From NCBI GenBank assembly GCA_004565275.1, contig SDOX01000021.1, forward strand, positions 1,337,809-1,377,619: 39,811 bases of DNA, written 5' to 3'. This stretch comes from Nannochloropsis salina CCMP1776. Its lineage: Eukaryota > Sar > Eustigmatophyceae > Eustigmatales > Monodopsidaceae. The notes beneath the pieces are model-generated. The model saw only the letters and a program-made list of their open reading frames with translations, had not been told where the DNA came from and made no database searches. Below, piece by piece: positions 29,816 through 39,811 of this stretch; the first letter of the stretch is position 1, and every line of letters starts with the position of its first letter. A program made the translations under genes and the position numbers.

Positions 29816-31679
29816 ATGTCGACGGAGTACAAAGAAATGGTGTGGCATCTCCTCTTTCGCTCGACGCGTGCAGACGAGAAGCAACAAGAAGGTGGCTCCC
29901 CTCGGAAGGATGTGTCTGCAGGGGATGATGACAAAGTGGACGGAAATCAGATGAAGACCGAGTTCGAGGAGCAAGAGAACAGCAAGCAAGATCAAAATGT
30001 CGGTGATGCGAAACAGGAATCGACGTGTGAGGTTCGGGCAGTGGTACGAGGCCCCATGGCCAGTGGATTAACGGATGAGACATTGGTGTCGATAGTGATC
30101 AACGCGGTCAAGAGCGGCCGCACCACGCAAGTCATCAACCTAGACGATTTCCCCGGAGACACAACGACCCTGAAAGCGGAGGAAGACAGGAACAATGCAG
30201 GGCCTGAGCCTGTCAAAAGCACGAGCACGAAAGGAGTGCCAAAGAAGTTGGCGGCGCCTCACTCGACTTATACAAATGCGAACCCTGGCAAGCACCATCG
30301 GCCCAGCTCTGCGCGAAGGGCGTGTTGCTTTTGCACCGCGAAGAAGCTAGCTTGTAGCGGAGGTCTCCCCTGGTAAGTGATGTTTTTTGGCACTCGGACC
30401 GAGACGCGTGCGGTGCTGTGTCTCCTCCCTCTGGTGATTCTGTCGGTTGCAGGCTTGATCCTCCCTCTCCTTTCTCTGGTTTTCTCACAGTCACCTGTGC
30501 GCCACTCGTGGTATCACCTGCGAGTACGTGGAACGGAAGCGCCGACAACAGCCTCACGTGCCCAAAGTCATCAAACGGGCCACACCGGGGGAGGAGCCCG
30601 TAACCGCCGCTGTTTTTCGGTCTAGGCCCTCCGACCCCTCCTCTCTGTCCCCGTCAGACTCGTCGGCCATCCCTGCACCCAGGCAATCTCTCCTACCCTC
30701 TTCCCAATCCGGTGGGCCCCGGCGTGGCGCCAAGAGCGCACTGGCACCCGCGACCGCGCCTCCGCTTCCCTCTTCTTGGCCACCCGCGCCTGCCCCCCGG
30801 GATCCCTCTCAGCCCATGCTACCATCTGCTCCCAGGGCGGAAACAGAACGGGCGTACTGGCATGCCATGAACCCGTCCATGTTTCCCCCCTTTGGGATGG
30901 GCGGGGGAGGGGGGGGAGTCCCTCCCCACCCTATGAATTTCGCGGCGGAGCGAGCGCACGGACTTGCGATGCCGGCGTCCAACTCGGGCACGTTCAGGAT
31001 GAGCATGGCTTCCCCCCCTGGCGCCAACGTTGCCGGTGCCCATCCGGGACCTCTGACCAACACCAGCGGCTACACCCATACCAGCTGGCAGCCCTCGCCC
31101 GGCCTTGGCATGCCTGGGGCCGGCCCTGGAGATTCCTGGGCCCCTCTCCATCCCGCTTGCAATGACATCCGCTTCCCACAAATGGGGACCAACGGAGCGG
31201 GCGCCATGTGGCAGGTTCCTTACCCCAACTATCCACCCGCGCAATATTTCCAGGCCGCGCCGCCCCAGGACGAAAAGCCGGCCCCTCGGGAGGTCAGGAT
31301 GCAGTCGATGCCACCAGGCCCGGACAGGTTGGGAGCCCTGGCAGCAGTGTCGGCCGAAATGGGGGGGAATGGACGGGCCAAGGATCATGTTGGAGGGCAA
31401 AGCACCGACGCTGGTGGCATGGATCGTGGCGCGAAAACGGAGGTAAGGGACCGAGGGAAGGAGGGGCAAGGGGCTGGTGAGAATGGATCTCGGCGAGTGA
31501 GCATCGAAGGGAACTTGGCCTCAAGCAGGAAACGACCGCTCCAAGAGGGAGGGGAGGGCATAGACGAGGGAGAAATGCACAGGCAAAGTACGCAATTGTG
31601 CGGTGACGGGTCGAAGGGGGTTGGGAAGATGGGAAGGCGGGACGAGGCGAGCAGGAAAGGCCATGAAGAGGGTGAGTAG
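29816..31679 (+). CDS. Zn(II)2Cys6 (fungal-type) transcription factor
   Basis: Nuclear DNA-binding regulator. Two exons, 29816-30372 and 30491-31679 (phase 2 join), giving 581 residues. The join completes a perfect zinc cluster, C-x2-C-x6-C-x5-C-x2-C-x6-C, with ligands Cys170, 173, 180, 186, 189 and 196 (CCFCTAKKLACSGGLPC then HLCATRGITCEY). The intron splits the codon of the fourth ligand. Behind the cluster is a basic stretch, VERKRRQQPHVPKVIKR. The rest is Pro/Ser/Gly/Met-rich, typical of activation regions; an acidic Lys-rich N-terminus precedes the cluster. No fungal middle-homology domain is apparent. The TAG stop overlaps a good donor (G-GTGAGTAG), so the C-terminus may continue in another exon. 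Factors of this class are known from Nannochloropsis, where one controls lipid accumulation; I cannot say whether this is that gene. Confidence 0.88.
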
Positions 31680-32569
31680 GGCAGGAAAGCGATATAGACT
31701 CGACCGATGCAGAATGGCTGAAGCGGTAACCGAACACGTGAGGGGGAAGAAACCAGCATCGCACCAACCAACCAGGAGAAGAAGGGAACAGTGCAGGAAT
31801 GTACTGCAGCATGAGCAGAGGCAACAACGTGTAATCCTCGCGTTCGAGCTATAAGGGTGACATTGTAGCCTCGTCCGGCCACATTGATAGATTTGCACGT
31901 CTTTGCATCTGTCCTCCACCGCAGCGGATGAATACGAGCTTCGGACACAAATAAAAAGAAAAACCGACCAAACTTTCGTTGGGATTCCACTTCTTGTGCA
32001 TTCGGAGGATCACGAAAGTGACGGGGCGCTTGCTCTTATGCGCTGATCGGCAAACACAACATCAGTTAAAAACCACGTTTTCTTGCAGAATAAAGTCCTT
32101 GTGATAGAAATGTACAAAGGTTCGCAGTTCCGACACATTAGAATTTCAAAGCGTTACATTCTCGCGCAACATCTTGCAGAAAGTCATAGGTTGGAAGCTG
32201 CAAGAAGCAACCATAATTTTCATGCTGGCGCAAACATCTCTTTTCCTTTCTTATCCACTCTTGTCGTCCATGGCGTGGGTACTCGCTTGATATATACCTA
32301 CATGTGGCCTTCCGTTCCAATGTGATCATCTGCGGCCGGGGGTGCATTGAAAAGTAGCATTGCAGACGGTCCTAGGTTTCGGAGCTTTGGTATTTCGGAC
32401 ATAGGATTAGGCGTCTTGAGACATCCCATACCCTTGACTACTGTCCAAATTCCCTCTTCTGTACACACTTAACTTCCATTCTTACACCTTTTCAGTTTTG
32501 TTGAGGAAGGCACAATCCGCCACGTAACGGGCTACGATTCTTCCCTTAACCTCCTGCTTGCTTCTGTCA
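31680..32569. other. Convergent intergenic spacer
   Basis: Between the 3' ends of the Zn2Cys6 and coiled-coil genes. A TTTTCTTGCAG acceptor-like site at about 32078-32088 could serve the GTGAGT donor at the end of the Zn2Cys6 frame; joined there, translation would stop almost at once. Nothing else recognised. Confidence 0.4.
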
Positions 32570-33691
32570 TTACACGGCATCAGTTTCTGAGACGGGCTCG
32601 GGCGGGTTTTCCTCGCTATTTTTGCTCGTATCGTGGTCGTCTGTCTCCTTCCGAACTTCAAGACGCACGATGGTCGGAGATCGCAGGATTGGATCCTCCG
32701 GTCCACACGATAGGTCGTCCTTGCAGGCGTTGGTCGCGTTTTCCTCTCTCTTATTTTCATTTTCCTCCTCAGGCTGTACCAGCATCTGATTTTCAGCTCC
32801 AGTTTCTGCTTCCGGAGGAGCTTCCGCACCGACAGTCTCCCTGTCGAGCGCCATTAATTGCTCCCGCAGCACCCGCTGCTCCTCTTGCAATGCGGCCAGC
32901 TCCCGCCACAGCTCTTGTTCTTTGCTGTCACTCTCCCCCCTGCTTTGTCCTTCCTCTCCTTGATCGCCTTCCTCGCGCTCGGCTTCTTCATCTTGGGGAC
33001 TTTGATTGCCATGAATGCCCGGCTTTTCGGGGTCGGACCACAGGGCGGCCCACCTCTGCCTCGCTTCCGCCACCAGCCTGGTCGTCTCTTCCACCTGCTT
33101 TTCCACGGCTATCTTCCTCTCCCACGCCCTCGTCAGTCGTTCCCGTAGGGCCGGCATGCCCAGAGGGTCCTTTAGAGCGAGCCGGGCTTTCTCTTCAAGC
33201 GTCATCACTGCCCGGTTCCAGCTCCGGCCCGCCTTGGCCACTCGGAGTATCATCTCTTGTTTCTCGCTGGCCCGACCTTTCCAGGCGGCTTCGTAATTTT
33301 GTAGTTGTTGAGTCTTTTCACGGTGTTCCTGTTCCAGGGCGCTCTCCTCTTTGATGAGCTGAGTCCGGGTCTCATGTTCTTGGGCGATGCGGCCGGACAG
33401 CGCACAAATCTCCGTACTTAGTCTTTCCGCCTGGACACGAAGCTGTGCGAGCTCGTGATCCAGAGCTATGCTACGTGCATGGTAGCGCTCTGCTTGATCA
33501 TGCAACTCCGAAACGCGGACCTTGTTTTGATGCAAACCTGCGCGCAGGGAAATAAGGAGCGATAAAAAAGTGGGGAAAGAGCGCAGAAAAGTGGGGGAGT
33601 GTGAGACTTTTGGCGCTTTACCCGGTGAAGTACAAACACACCCGTCCATGCAGCAAAAGCCATACTTTATATCTAGGTTGTATTCAATCAT
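32570..33691 (-). CDS. Coiled-coil protein, family not recognised
   Basis: Exons in gene order are 33691-33622 and 33537-32570. The GT-AG intron is phase 1, and the join is in frame: 345 residues. The ATG at 33691 is preceded in frame by a TGA, which supports it as the start. Exon 1 codes for a short leader with four Cys (GFCCMDGCVC). From about residue 27 to 160 there is a continuous heptad-like helix (VSELHDQAERYHARSIALDH, HREKTQQLQNYEAAW), then a second helical stretch (LRERLTRAWERKIAVEKQVE, about 165-205). A Glu-rich linker and a third short coil (LWRELAALQEEQRVLREQL) follow, and the C-tail is acidic. The predicted structure fits a cytoskeletal, kinetochore or trafficking scaffold, but no signature allows a choice. 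Confidence 0.7.
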   Translation of the reverse strand: MIEYNLDIKYGFCCMDGCVCTSPGKAPKVSHSPTFLRSFPTFLSLLISLRAGLHQNKVRVSELHDQAERYHARSIALDHELAQLRVQAERLSTEICALSGRIAQEHETRTQLIKEESALEQEHREKTQQLQNYEAAWKGRASEKQEMILRVAKAGRSWNRAVMTLEEKARLALKDPLGMPALRERLTRAWERKIAVEKQVEETTRLVAEARQRWAALWSDPEKPGIHGNQSPQDEEAEREEGDQGEEGQSRGESDSKEQELWRELAALQEEQRVLREQLMALDRETVGAEAPPEAETGAENQMLVQPEEENENKREENATNACKDDLSCGPEDPILRSPTIVRLEVRKETDDHDTSKNSEENPPEPVSETDAV

Positions 33692-35000
33692 TAAGCATCA
33701 AATACGACCTTGTGCTACGTGCTGAATTTGCAGGTTTTCCGCGTGATCCCTTGCGCCGGTTGTCGACGGAGAGGATTTAGTCGGAAAGGCATGAGAGTGA
33801 GAGGGTCGCGGTAGCATACTTAAACCGGAAAGTATCTGTTTCCTTTATAATGTTAGTGTTTTGTTATTCGTGTCGTTTCGACGGAGAAACGGACCCCTGT
33901 GGACGGTTTGGTAACATGAGGAGGAAAGAAGGAGAGGGGAACCTCGGAACGTAACAGGGACATGCTAAAATGGAACAAATTTGATGAACGATTTGATAGA
34001 AACACTGACTTGCTGTTCACTACAAATTATTGCCGAGACATGAAACAGGAAGCTACGGAGCTCAAATCAAGACTTTGTTTTTGGTGGTTGAGAGAACACC
34101 TCCCGGGGGGGTACCCTAAGCAATAGGGAAGTACACATATATGCCTACAATCAATGTACGAAGTCCAGTTCAAGACGACGCATTCAGCTTCAACAACACG
34201 AGTAAGGACCAAAAATGACCCACACAAGCGTTTCTATTTAAAATAGGTCGCAATTTTGGCAATTTCAGGATAGCATGGCAAGTGCTGAAATTGAAGGGGG
34301 AGGTAGAGGCAAGCACGAACCTGACCATCCATCACAGATAACCCCCATCATTTCTCGGGCATAGGACACCTGCCAAGAAGGTTGGCAGACTCCTGGGGAT
34401 CGTGAGTGATTGGTCGCCTTCAATTGGCAAGCGTATCGTATTTTCTGTTGTGAAATGTGGCAATGATGTTTATGTCTTCTTTGCCTCCTTTCTAATCGCA
34501 GCGAGCGGGGACGTCTTCCTCGCGACTCAAGGGATTCAATTTGAAGTCTTCTTGCCAAGCACAACAAGAATATCCATCCCTCGAAATCTTGTACCCAGCA
34601 GATTTTTATGATAATGTTGTTCTCAATGTTGTTGGCCGTTCAGGGTCCTGCGCGCATTGCGTGAAACAAAGGTGTGCTACTTAACGGACGATACGCTCCT
34701 GCGTGACATCATGATCTGCTTGACTTACATAACTCAGTTCGTGCATTCACATTATGTCTTGCTTTACAATCTTTTATCTATTAGAATATCGTACGATAAT
34801 CCTCAAATTAGCTTCTAATCATGACTTTCTCAAACTCTCAGCACAAATGGTTTTTCTCACTTTTCCTGAGGGATAAGCACCTTCACAGCAGTCATTTAAA
34901 AAATTTCCTTAATCGTGTCTTTCCATTTGTGCATCTGACAGATGTCATAAACGTCTCAAATTTTTGTCGATTTGCCTTCTTGTGCCCAGTAACCCGCATC
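33692..35000. other. Intergenic, A+T-rich; possible first exon of the next gene
   Basis: Upstream of the coiled-coil gene (minus) and of the candidate at 35001 (plus). A short plus frame from 34274 (MASAEIEGGGRGKHEPDH) follows a TTTCAG acceptor-like site and could be an exon; the link is speculative. Confidence 0.3.
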
Positions 35001-36102
35001 ATGGGTCCTGCCCTGATCAAGGGTGTCCTCCTCGACCTCCACCTTCTGCTTCGACTCAGCACCGGCAAGCGACACGTGATGCGCGCCATGACCCGCGAAG
35101 ATTTAGTGGATCCAAATTCTCACCATACGAATCCATCAAGATCCAAACTCACCCCTCTTTCTCACGAGGAAGCGCTGGAAAGGCGCATTCGACTGGAACT
35201 GCTAGGGGCCCCCCGGGGAGAGGAAGGAGGACGCGACCCCGCCCCTCACGAAAAGAAGGGCTCCATTGACATCATAAGCACCGTGGCAAATTCGATGGGA
35301 ATCTCAGGCTTCAACGTTCATGGTGAAGAAGCGCGAGATCCTCGGGATGCATTCGCCTCAGCCGGCATTGGCTCGACCCCAACGCCGCTCACCCCCCGTC
35401 CTCCAGGCACTTCCCCCTCTTCTCCTTCCTCTTCCTCTGAGGATATCCGCACCAAGTACATGGACCGCCTTAGAGAAAAAGGACGTTGTCAAGGCGCCGT
35501 CCAGGAGGAAGGGAGGGTTGGGGACCACCTGGCTGGCGGGCAGAATCGTTTCGGGCGTGTGGTGGAGCGAGGGGAGGGAGGGAGGGAGGGAGGGAGGGAG
35601 GGAGGGATACTGGGGCCTTCCGTGGTGGAGATGATGGAGTGGTTGGCTTGGAGGGGGCTACGGCTAGGTCTGTTGCCGAGAGGTAGGAGGGCCTTGACGA
35701 GGGCAGCCCTGGTAGGGGGGGTAAAGGGGGGGAGGGGTTGAAGCTTTTGTCCCTGTGGAACGAGGAGTCCGAGGTGCGAGAAGAGGAGGGGCAGGAGGAG
35801 CAAGGGGGGGGGAAGGGGAGGAGGAAGGGGAGGACGAAAAGGGGAGAACCAGGTGGAGGGTCGAAACGGAAATGCGACGCTTGTGCGAGCACGTGCAGCT
35901 GGAACCGAGACAGTTGTTGGTTGTAACGGGCGAACCGTTACTGGTGGAGGTGGGGAGGGGACAGGGGTGTTTCACTTGCATGCTAGGGAAAGAAAGAGAA
36001 GAGGGGGAAAGGAAGGGGAGGGAAGACTATCGGATCGAGGCGTGGGACGCGGTGAGAGACGTGGTGGAGGATTTGAATGGTGTCTCGTACCGGCGGAGGT
36101 GA
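35001..36102 (+). CDS. Uncharacterised gene, frame unresolved
   Basis: From an ATG at 35001, following an acceptor-like CCCAG, the frame reads MGPALIKGVLLDLHLLLRLS. It continues through a charged helical part (LSHEEALERRIRLELLG), SIDIISTVANSMGISGFNV and a Ser/Pro linker (about 35380-35440) to KYMDRLREKGR. After the GGGA tract at 35570-35606 the protein-like text changes frame: LSLWNEESEVREEEGQEEQ (35741-35805) lies in one frame. After a run of nine G it continues in another as TRWRVETEMRRLCEHVQLEP, RQLLVVTGEPLLVEV, YRIEAWDAVRDVVEDLNGV and then a stop at 36102. The final segment looks conserved in character, but I recognise no family. Unseen introns, a repeat-length change or a homopolymer error are all possible. 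Convergent with SIL1. Confidence 0.42.
35570..35606 (+). repeat. GGGA tract
   Basis: About nine GGGA units within the unresolved 35001-36102 gene, at the point where protein-like text leaves the first frame. Confidence 0.9.
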
Positions 36103-36382
36103 GGGGGCGAGGGCCCAAGGCCGGGAGAAGCTGGGATGGAAATCTTAGGAAACATGGCGGAGATGGGGGTAGGAAGCGTGACGACAGAGATGGGGTCGAG
36201 AGTCACGGACAAGAGGATTCAGCGAAGTTAAAAAAATCAGGTGGCGGACCACCCAGTCATCAATAAGCATTGTTTGTCAGACAGGCCAGCAGCAGCCGCG
36301 TCGCCGTGAGCATGCCGCTTTGGCGCCCGTGCTCACATTGGACGGGTGTCCTCCATCCCTCCCCACATGACCACCCCTGTCC

Positions 36383-38047
36383 CTACAGCTCCCCCCTCCC
36401 GCCCGCCCTCCCTCCCTCCCTCGTCTCCTCGAGCAGCGCCTCAATCAGATTCACCAGGTCCTCCCAATATTCCCGGTCCACACCCTCCTTCCAGTCCTCC
36501 TCGTCCACCACCTCCCTCGCCCGCCGCAGCAACCTCTCCACCTCCCTCCCTCCCTCCTCCCAACGACCCTGTCGGACGCAGTCGACGTGCAAGAGCTGCA
36601 TCGCCTCCAGGACCCCTTCCAGCGCCCGTGCCCCCCTCCCTCCCTCCCCCTCCACCACCTCCTCCAGCAGACCCAAGTTTCCCTCGCACCAGGCGGGGGA
36701 AGTGACGCCGGCAAGGAGGGAGGGTGGGAGGGAGGGCGGGACGGAGGGAGGGTGACGAGCCTCGGCCACCTCCAACGCTGCCGCCACTGCCTGCTTTGCT
36801 TCCAGGGCAAGGTCCTGCGCGAAGGCAATCAGCTTCAGACACAGCGCCCGCCGTTGCCCTTTTCGTTGGTGGGAAAAACCGGGGGAGGGCGGAACGGAGG
36901 AATGGAGGAGGTGGCCTAGCACCTCCAACCCCCCTTCCTCCACCAACTTGGCTTGCACCGCAGGGTTCCCACGTGCTGCCGAGGTGACGGCGTATACCGC
37001 TTTCCGCAAAAGCTCTTCCTCATCCTCTCCTTCGCCCCCGGCTTCGGTCCCTCCCTCCCGGCAAATTGTCAACAGACGCGTCAGGGCCGACGCCCCTCCC
37101 TCCTTCCCTCCCTCCAACACCCACTCCTGGAAACGCCGGTCGTTCTTCACCGCATTTCCCACCACCCAAGCGGCTCGCCACTGGACCTCCCTCCCTCCCT
37201 CCCTCCCTCCTTCCCGCCCTAACTTGCTCACCAATAGCGGCCATCCCCCTAAGGTGTAAAAGTCTTGGGCCATGTCCACGTCTGACAACCAATCTTCCAG
37301 TTCCATCAACGCCCGCACCACTTCCTCCTCCCCGCCCTCCTTCAAGACCCCGATCAACCGCCCCAGTTCCTCCGCCGGCTTTAGCATGTTCTCGTAGGCT
37401 TGTAGGAGCAAATCTTGCCGTTCCGCCCACAGAGTCTCCACCTGCTTCCAGAATGCCCTCTCCTCCTCCCTTTCCTCCCCTTCCACCCCTTCCTCCCCCA
37501 AAGCTTCGCCAGCCTGCGGACGGGAGGCCAATAGAGAGTCGATCCCCATGCTCGCTCGTTCTTGAGGCGGTAGGTCGCTCAGCACTTTTAACATGGTCCC
37601 TCGACGGCTTAAAGGAGGGCCTTGTGAGACCTCAAGGGTCTCCTCGGGAGTGTTTTTGATCACGACAGAGTCCAGAATTCCTTTTGCGTCCGTCTTGTTC
37701 CTTTTTAAACCCGCAACATCCGTGGCTTGGAGAGCGGATTCCTCCTTTCTCTGTCCTGCCGGCCTTAAGGCTTGTCTTTCTGGTCCGTCCATCAGTTTTC
37801 CTAACCTCTCCCCCGTGCTAAGATCCAGTTTAACGTGCAAACCGGGCGGTACGGAGGCCCCAGGAGGGATGGCCTGCCATTCTGTAGTTGCCACAAAGAC
37901 GATTTCCTCTTCCTGTGGCGATGTTTTGGCGGCGGGCTGCTCTACTGCAAAAGAAACGATCAGGAAAACTAGCAGGGAGATGGAGCATAGGAGGAAGGAG
38001 GGACGCTGGCCTGGTGTAACTTTCCGCAATGGAGGATGAGGCTTCAT
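36383..38047 (-). CDS. SIL1: SIL1-type nucleotide exchange factor for ER Hsp70 (BiP)
   Basis: Releases ADP from BiP in the ER lumen, aiding folding and translocation. Single exon, 554 residues from the ATG at 38047. I chose this start over the ATG at 38128 because it places a signal peptide at the N-terminus (hydrophobic SFLLCSISLLVFLIVSFAV, about 17-35). The family block FVATTEWQAIPPG...VPPGLHVKLDLSTGERLGKLM (51-86) matches SIL1 'THEWxxVxxGQxxPxGxHVRxNLQTGExEAKL'. Armadillo-like helices follow (ALMELEDWLSDVDMAQDFYT, VQWRAAWVVGNAVKNDRRFQ, LRKAVYAVTSAARGNPAVQA), then acidic helices. GGGA/TCCC tracts insert EGGREGG and [11 protein letters not shown] in loops between helices. It ends GRGEL, a weak resemblance to a KDEL-type signal. 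The protein is longer than the human one (461 residues), mainly through these insertions. Confidence 0.88.
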   Translation of the reverse strand: MKPHPPLRKVTPGQRPSFLLCSISLLVFLIVSFAVEQPAAKTSPQEEEIVFVATTEWQAIPPGASVPPGLHVKLDLSTGERLGKLMDGPERQALRPAGQRKEESALQATDVAGLKRNKTDAKGILDSVVIKNTPEETLEVSQGPPLSRRGTMLKVLSDLPPQERASMGIDSLLASRPQAGEALGEEGVEGEEREEERAFWKQVETLWAERQDLLLQAYENMLKPAEELGRLIGVLKEGGEEEVVRALMELEDWLSDVDMAQDFYTLGGWPLLVSKLGREGGREGGREVQWRAAWVVGNAVKNDRRFQEWVLEGGKEGGASALTRLLTICREGGTEAGGEGEDEEELLRKAVYAVTSAARGNPAVQAKLVEEGGLEVLGHLLHSSVPPSPGFSHQRKGQRRALCLKLIAFAQDLALEAKQAVAAALEVAEARHPPSVPPSLPPSLLAGVTSPAWCEGNLGLLEEVVEGEGGRGARALEGVLEAMQLLHVDCVRQGRWEEGGREVERLLRRAREVVDEEDWKEGVDREYWEDLVNLIEALLEETREGGRAGGRGEL

Positions 38048-39811
38048 CGTTTTGCCCCTAATTTTGGCTTGGTAAAGAAATATGTGGAGAAGAACGGTTG
38101 TAAATGGCCCTACAGCGAGAAAAGTCATGCAAAGAGGGGTATAGAACGAGAAGGAAAGGGAGGAAGGGAAAGCCCCTTACAGATTCCTCAGCGCTTCACG
38201 CCACGAAATACTGCCTTGAAAAAAATCGATGTGTTGGTACATCTTTGTGCATCACTACTGACCCTGATTTTTCGTCCTTTATCTACGCGCACGTCGTTTT
38301 TGGCAGTGGAAATGAAGCACGTCTTTTCTCGCTGGCAGTGCTTCCTCCTCGCTGAGAAGCTTCGCCTTTCCTAATGGAGTACGTGTTCTTTTCGTGTACC
38401 CTGATTGGTAATTTCGAATATTGTACAGGCAACGCACACATGAAAGATGTCTGGACTCTCAACTGCCTGGACTCGCAGTGCTTGTGAAAACATTTCAAGC
38501 CATTTGTCAGTCTTGTGTTCAGGCAGACGTCGTAGGCAAGATAGGATGGCTACGCTGGGCATCAAGCTCCCGCTTGCTGTATTTGGAATTGTCAAAAACG
38601 AAAACAAAGAGGCTGAATGCGTCTCCGGGTGACAAGAGAAGGATAATGAGGGGCCGATCGTCGAGAAGGGCGCCTCGCCCAAAGCAATGTACGACCGTCA
38701 CCAGACCATTATTCGTGGCGTAGCGGGTTAGAATATGTTTATTTTTCACCGGGCTCCTCCATGCGCTGTCAATTATCGCTGCTTTCCTTCTCTTAATCAG
38801 CTACCCAGCGCTCTCCAGTCTCCTACATTCTGGCAGTCTTTCGACTTCTGCTTTTTCTTTCACGCTATGTGTTCCTAGCACGCTCCTCGGCAACTACAAG
38901 CCTTGCTGCAAGGATCCCTTCCGATTTTCCGTCATAAGTTTAAACATTCTCTTCGTGTCCTCGTTGCTCTACGCCCGTACAAGAGTCCCGCTCCGCGGAG
39001 GCACATGTCGGGGCAGAACGAGGCACCTTCCTCGCTTTTCCGCCTTCCCTGTTTCCGCCGGCACGCATACTCACTCTCGGCCCGCTAATCCCAGGGTGTC
39101 GCCCCGTCCTTTCTTCATCGCATTACGCATTACTTGAACACTCCATCCTCGCGGACCTATGCCTGAATTTAAACTGAACTTGTGTCGCGTATCTCAGTGG
39201 CCCCCTGAGAGTCCTTGCATGGGGAAACGATCCCAGTCCCATCCCTGTTTCCACCGTCCCGACCGATGTACGCTCTCCCTAGCCATCACGCTCATTTCGA
39301 GCTGTTAAAAGTGAAAATACTGATGATGCTCCTATCAAGGCATAATAATAGTGCCGGTCACGCCTACATTTGTCTGCAATGGTCTCCGATCCGAGACCCC
39401 TTCCCTCCATTCCATTGTGGGGGGCCCACAGACGCCTCCACTTTCGGTTTGCACGATTTCCGATTTCAAATTATCCGCAAATTCACCGCCCGCCCACCCC
39501 TCCATTCGACCTTGACACCCGAGGAAAGAAGGGAAACAAAAGACTCTCTCATGCATGTACAAAGCACCAGCACTCAAAACTGTTGGGGGTAAGTAAAGCT
39601 TTTCCCCTCCGCGACGCCGCTTTCATCCTTCTTCATCGTCCTCCTTTTTTGGCTGAACTCGGTAGCCGATGGTGCTGTTTTGCGCAGCCCGGCGTCGGTC
39701 CTGTGAGAAAGCGCAGGAGGGAGGGAGGGAGGGAGGGAGGGAGGGAGGGAGGGAGGGAGGGTGGAAGGGAGGGAGGGAGGGAGGGAGGGTCGAGGAGAGT
39801 CCGGGGGTTGC
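38048..39811. other. Upstream of SIL1; no gene recognised
   Basis: Begins with the SIL1 promoter region. Open frames such as 39215-39592 (plus) and 38371-38682 (minus) lack family features. The region ends in a long GGGA tract at the right edge. Confidence 0.5.
39716..39789 (+). repeat. Long GGGA tract at the right edge
   Basis: About 18 GGGA units with one interruption (GTGGAA), the longest tract in the window. Confidence 0.95.

Overview
This is eukaryotic nuclear DNA. The genes are split by short GT-AG introns and encode a p23 co-chaperone, proteasome subunit Rpn8, the ER co-chaperone SIL1 and an enhancer-of-polycomb-like protein. A violaxanthin de-epoxidase-related protein points to a photosynthetic lineage. 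A fungal-type Zn(II)2Cys6 transcription factor outside the fungi, together with pervasive GGGA/TCCC tracts, makes a photosynthetic stramenopile most likely, plausibly a eustigmatophyte of the Nannochloropsis/Microchloropsis type. The lineage is an inference and was not tested.

Layout. 1-1304 (-): 5' part of an enhancer-of-polycomb-like (NuA4/EPL1) gene running off the left edge. 2499-3876 (+): p23 (HSP90 co-chaperone), five exons. 4747-7365 (+): low-complexity Glu/Arg/Gly-rich coding-like region with frame changes, unresolved. 8712-10723 (-): type II membrane glycosyltransferase-like protein. 11604-13135 (+): violaxanthin de-epoxidase-related protein. 14264-15346 (+): small unknown membrane protein. 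15367-15466: assembly gap of 100 N. 15799-18451 (-): RPN8/PSMD7, nine exons. 19309-21987 (+): pentatricopeptide-repeat protein. 23532-24566 (+): Ctr-type copper transporter. 24567-29815: gene-poor. 29816-31679 (+): Zn(II)2Cys6 transcription factor. 32570-33691 (-): coiled-coil protein. About 35001-36102 (+): unresolved gene. 36383-38047 (-): SIL1. 38048-39811: no gene recognised.

Most exon structures were worked out by joining reading frames across GT...AG introns. For eleven genes the joined lengths stay in frame and restore family motifs. There is no operon logic. Several genes are divergent pairs sharing upstream DNA (EPL1/p23, glycosyltransferase/VDE-related, RPN8/PPR). Protein homeostasis is over-represented (p23, RPN8, SIL1), but I see no sign that this is more than chance neighbourhood.

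The most distinctive property is the GGGA/TCCC repeat. It runs through introns, abuts several 5' splice sites, and is translated in exons as Glu-Gly-Gly-Arg/Lys or Pro-Pro-Ser-Leu runs depending on strand. I recognised no complete new biological system, no transposon or virus-derived element, no CRISPR array and no tRNA or rRNA gene.
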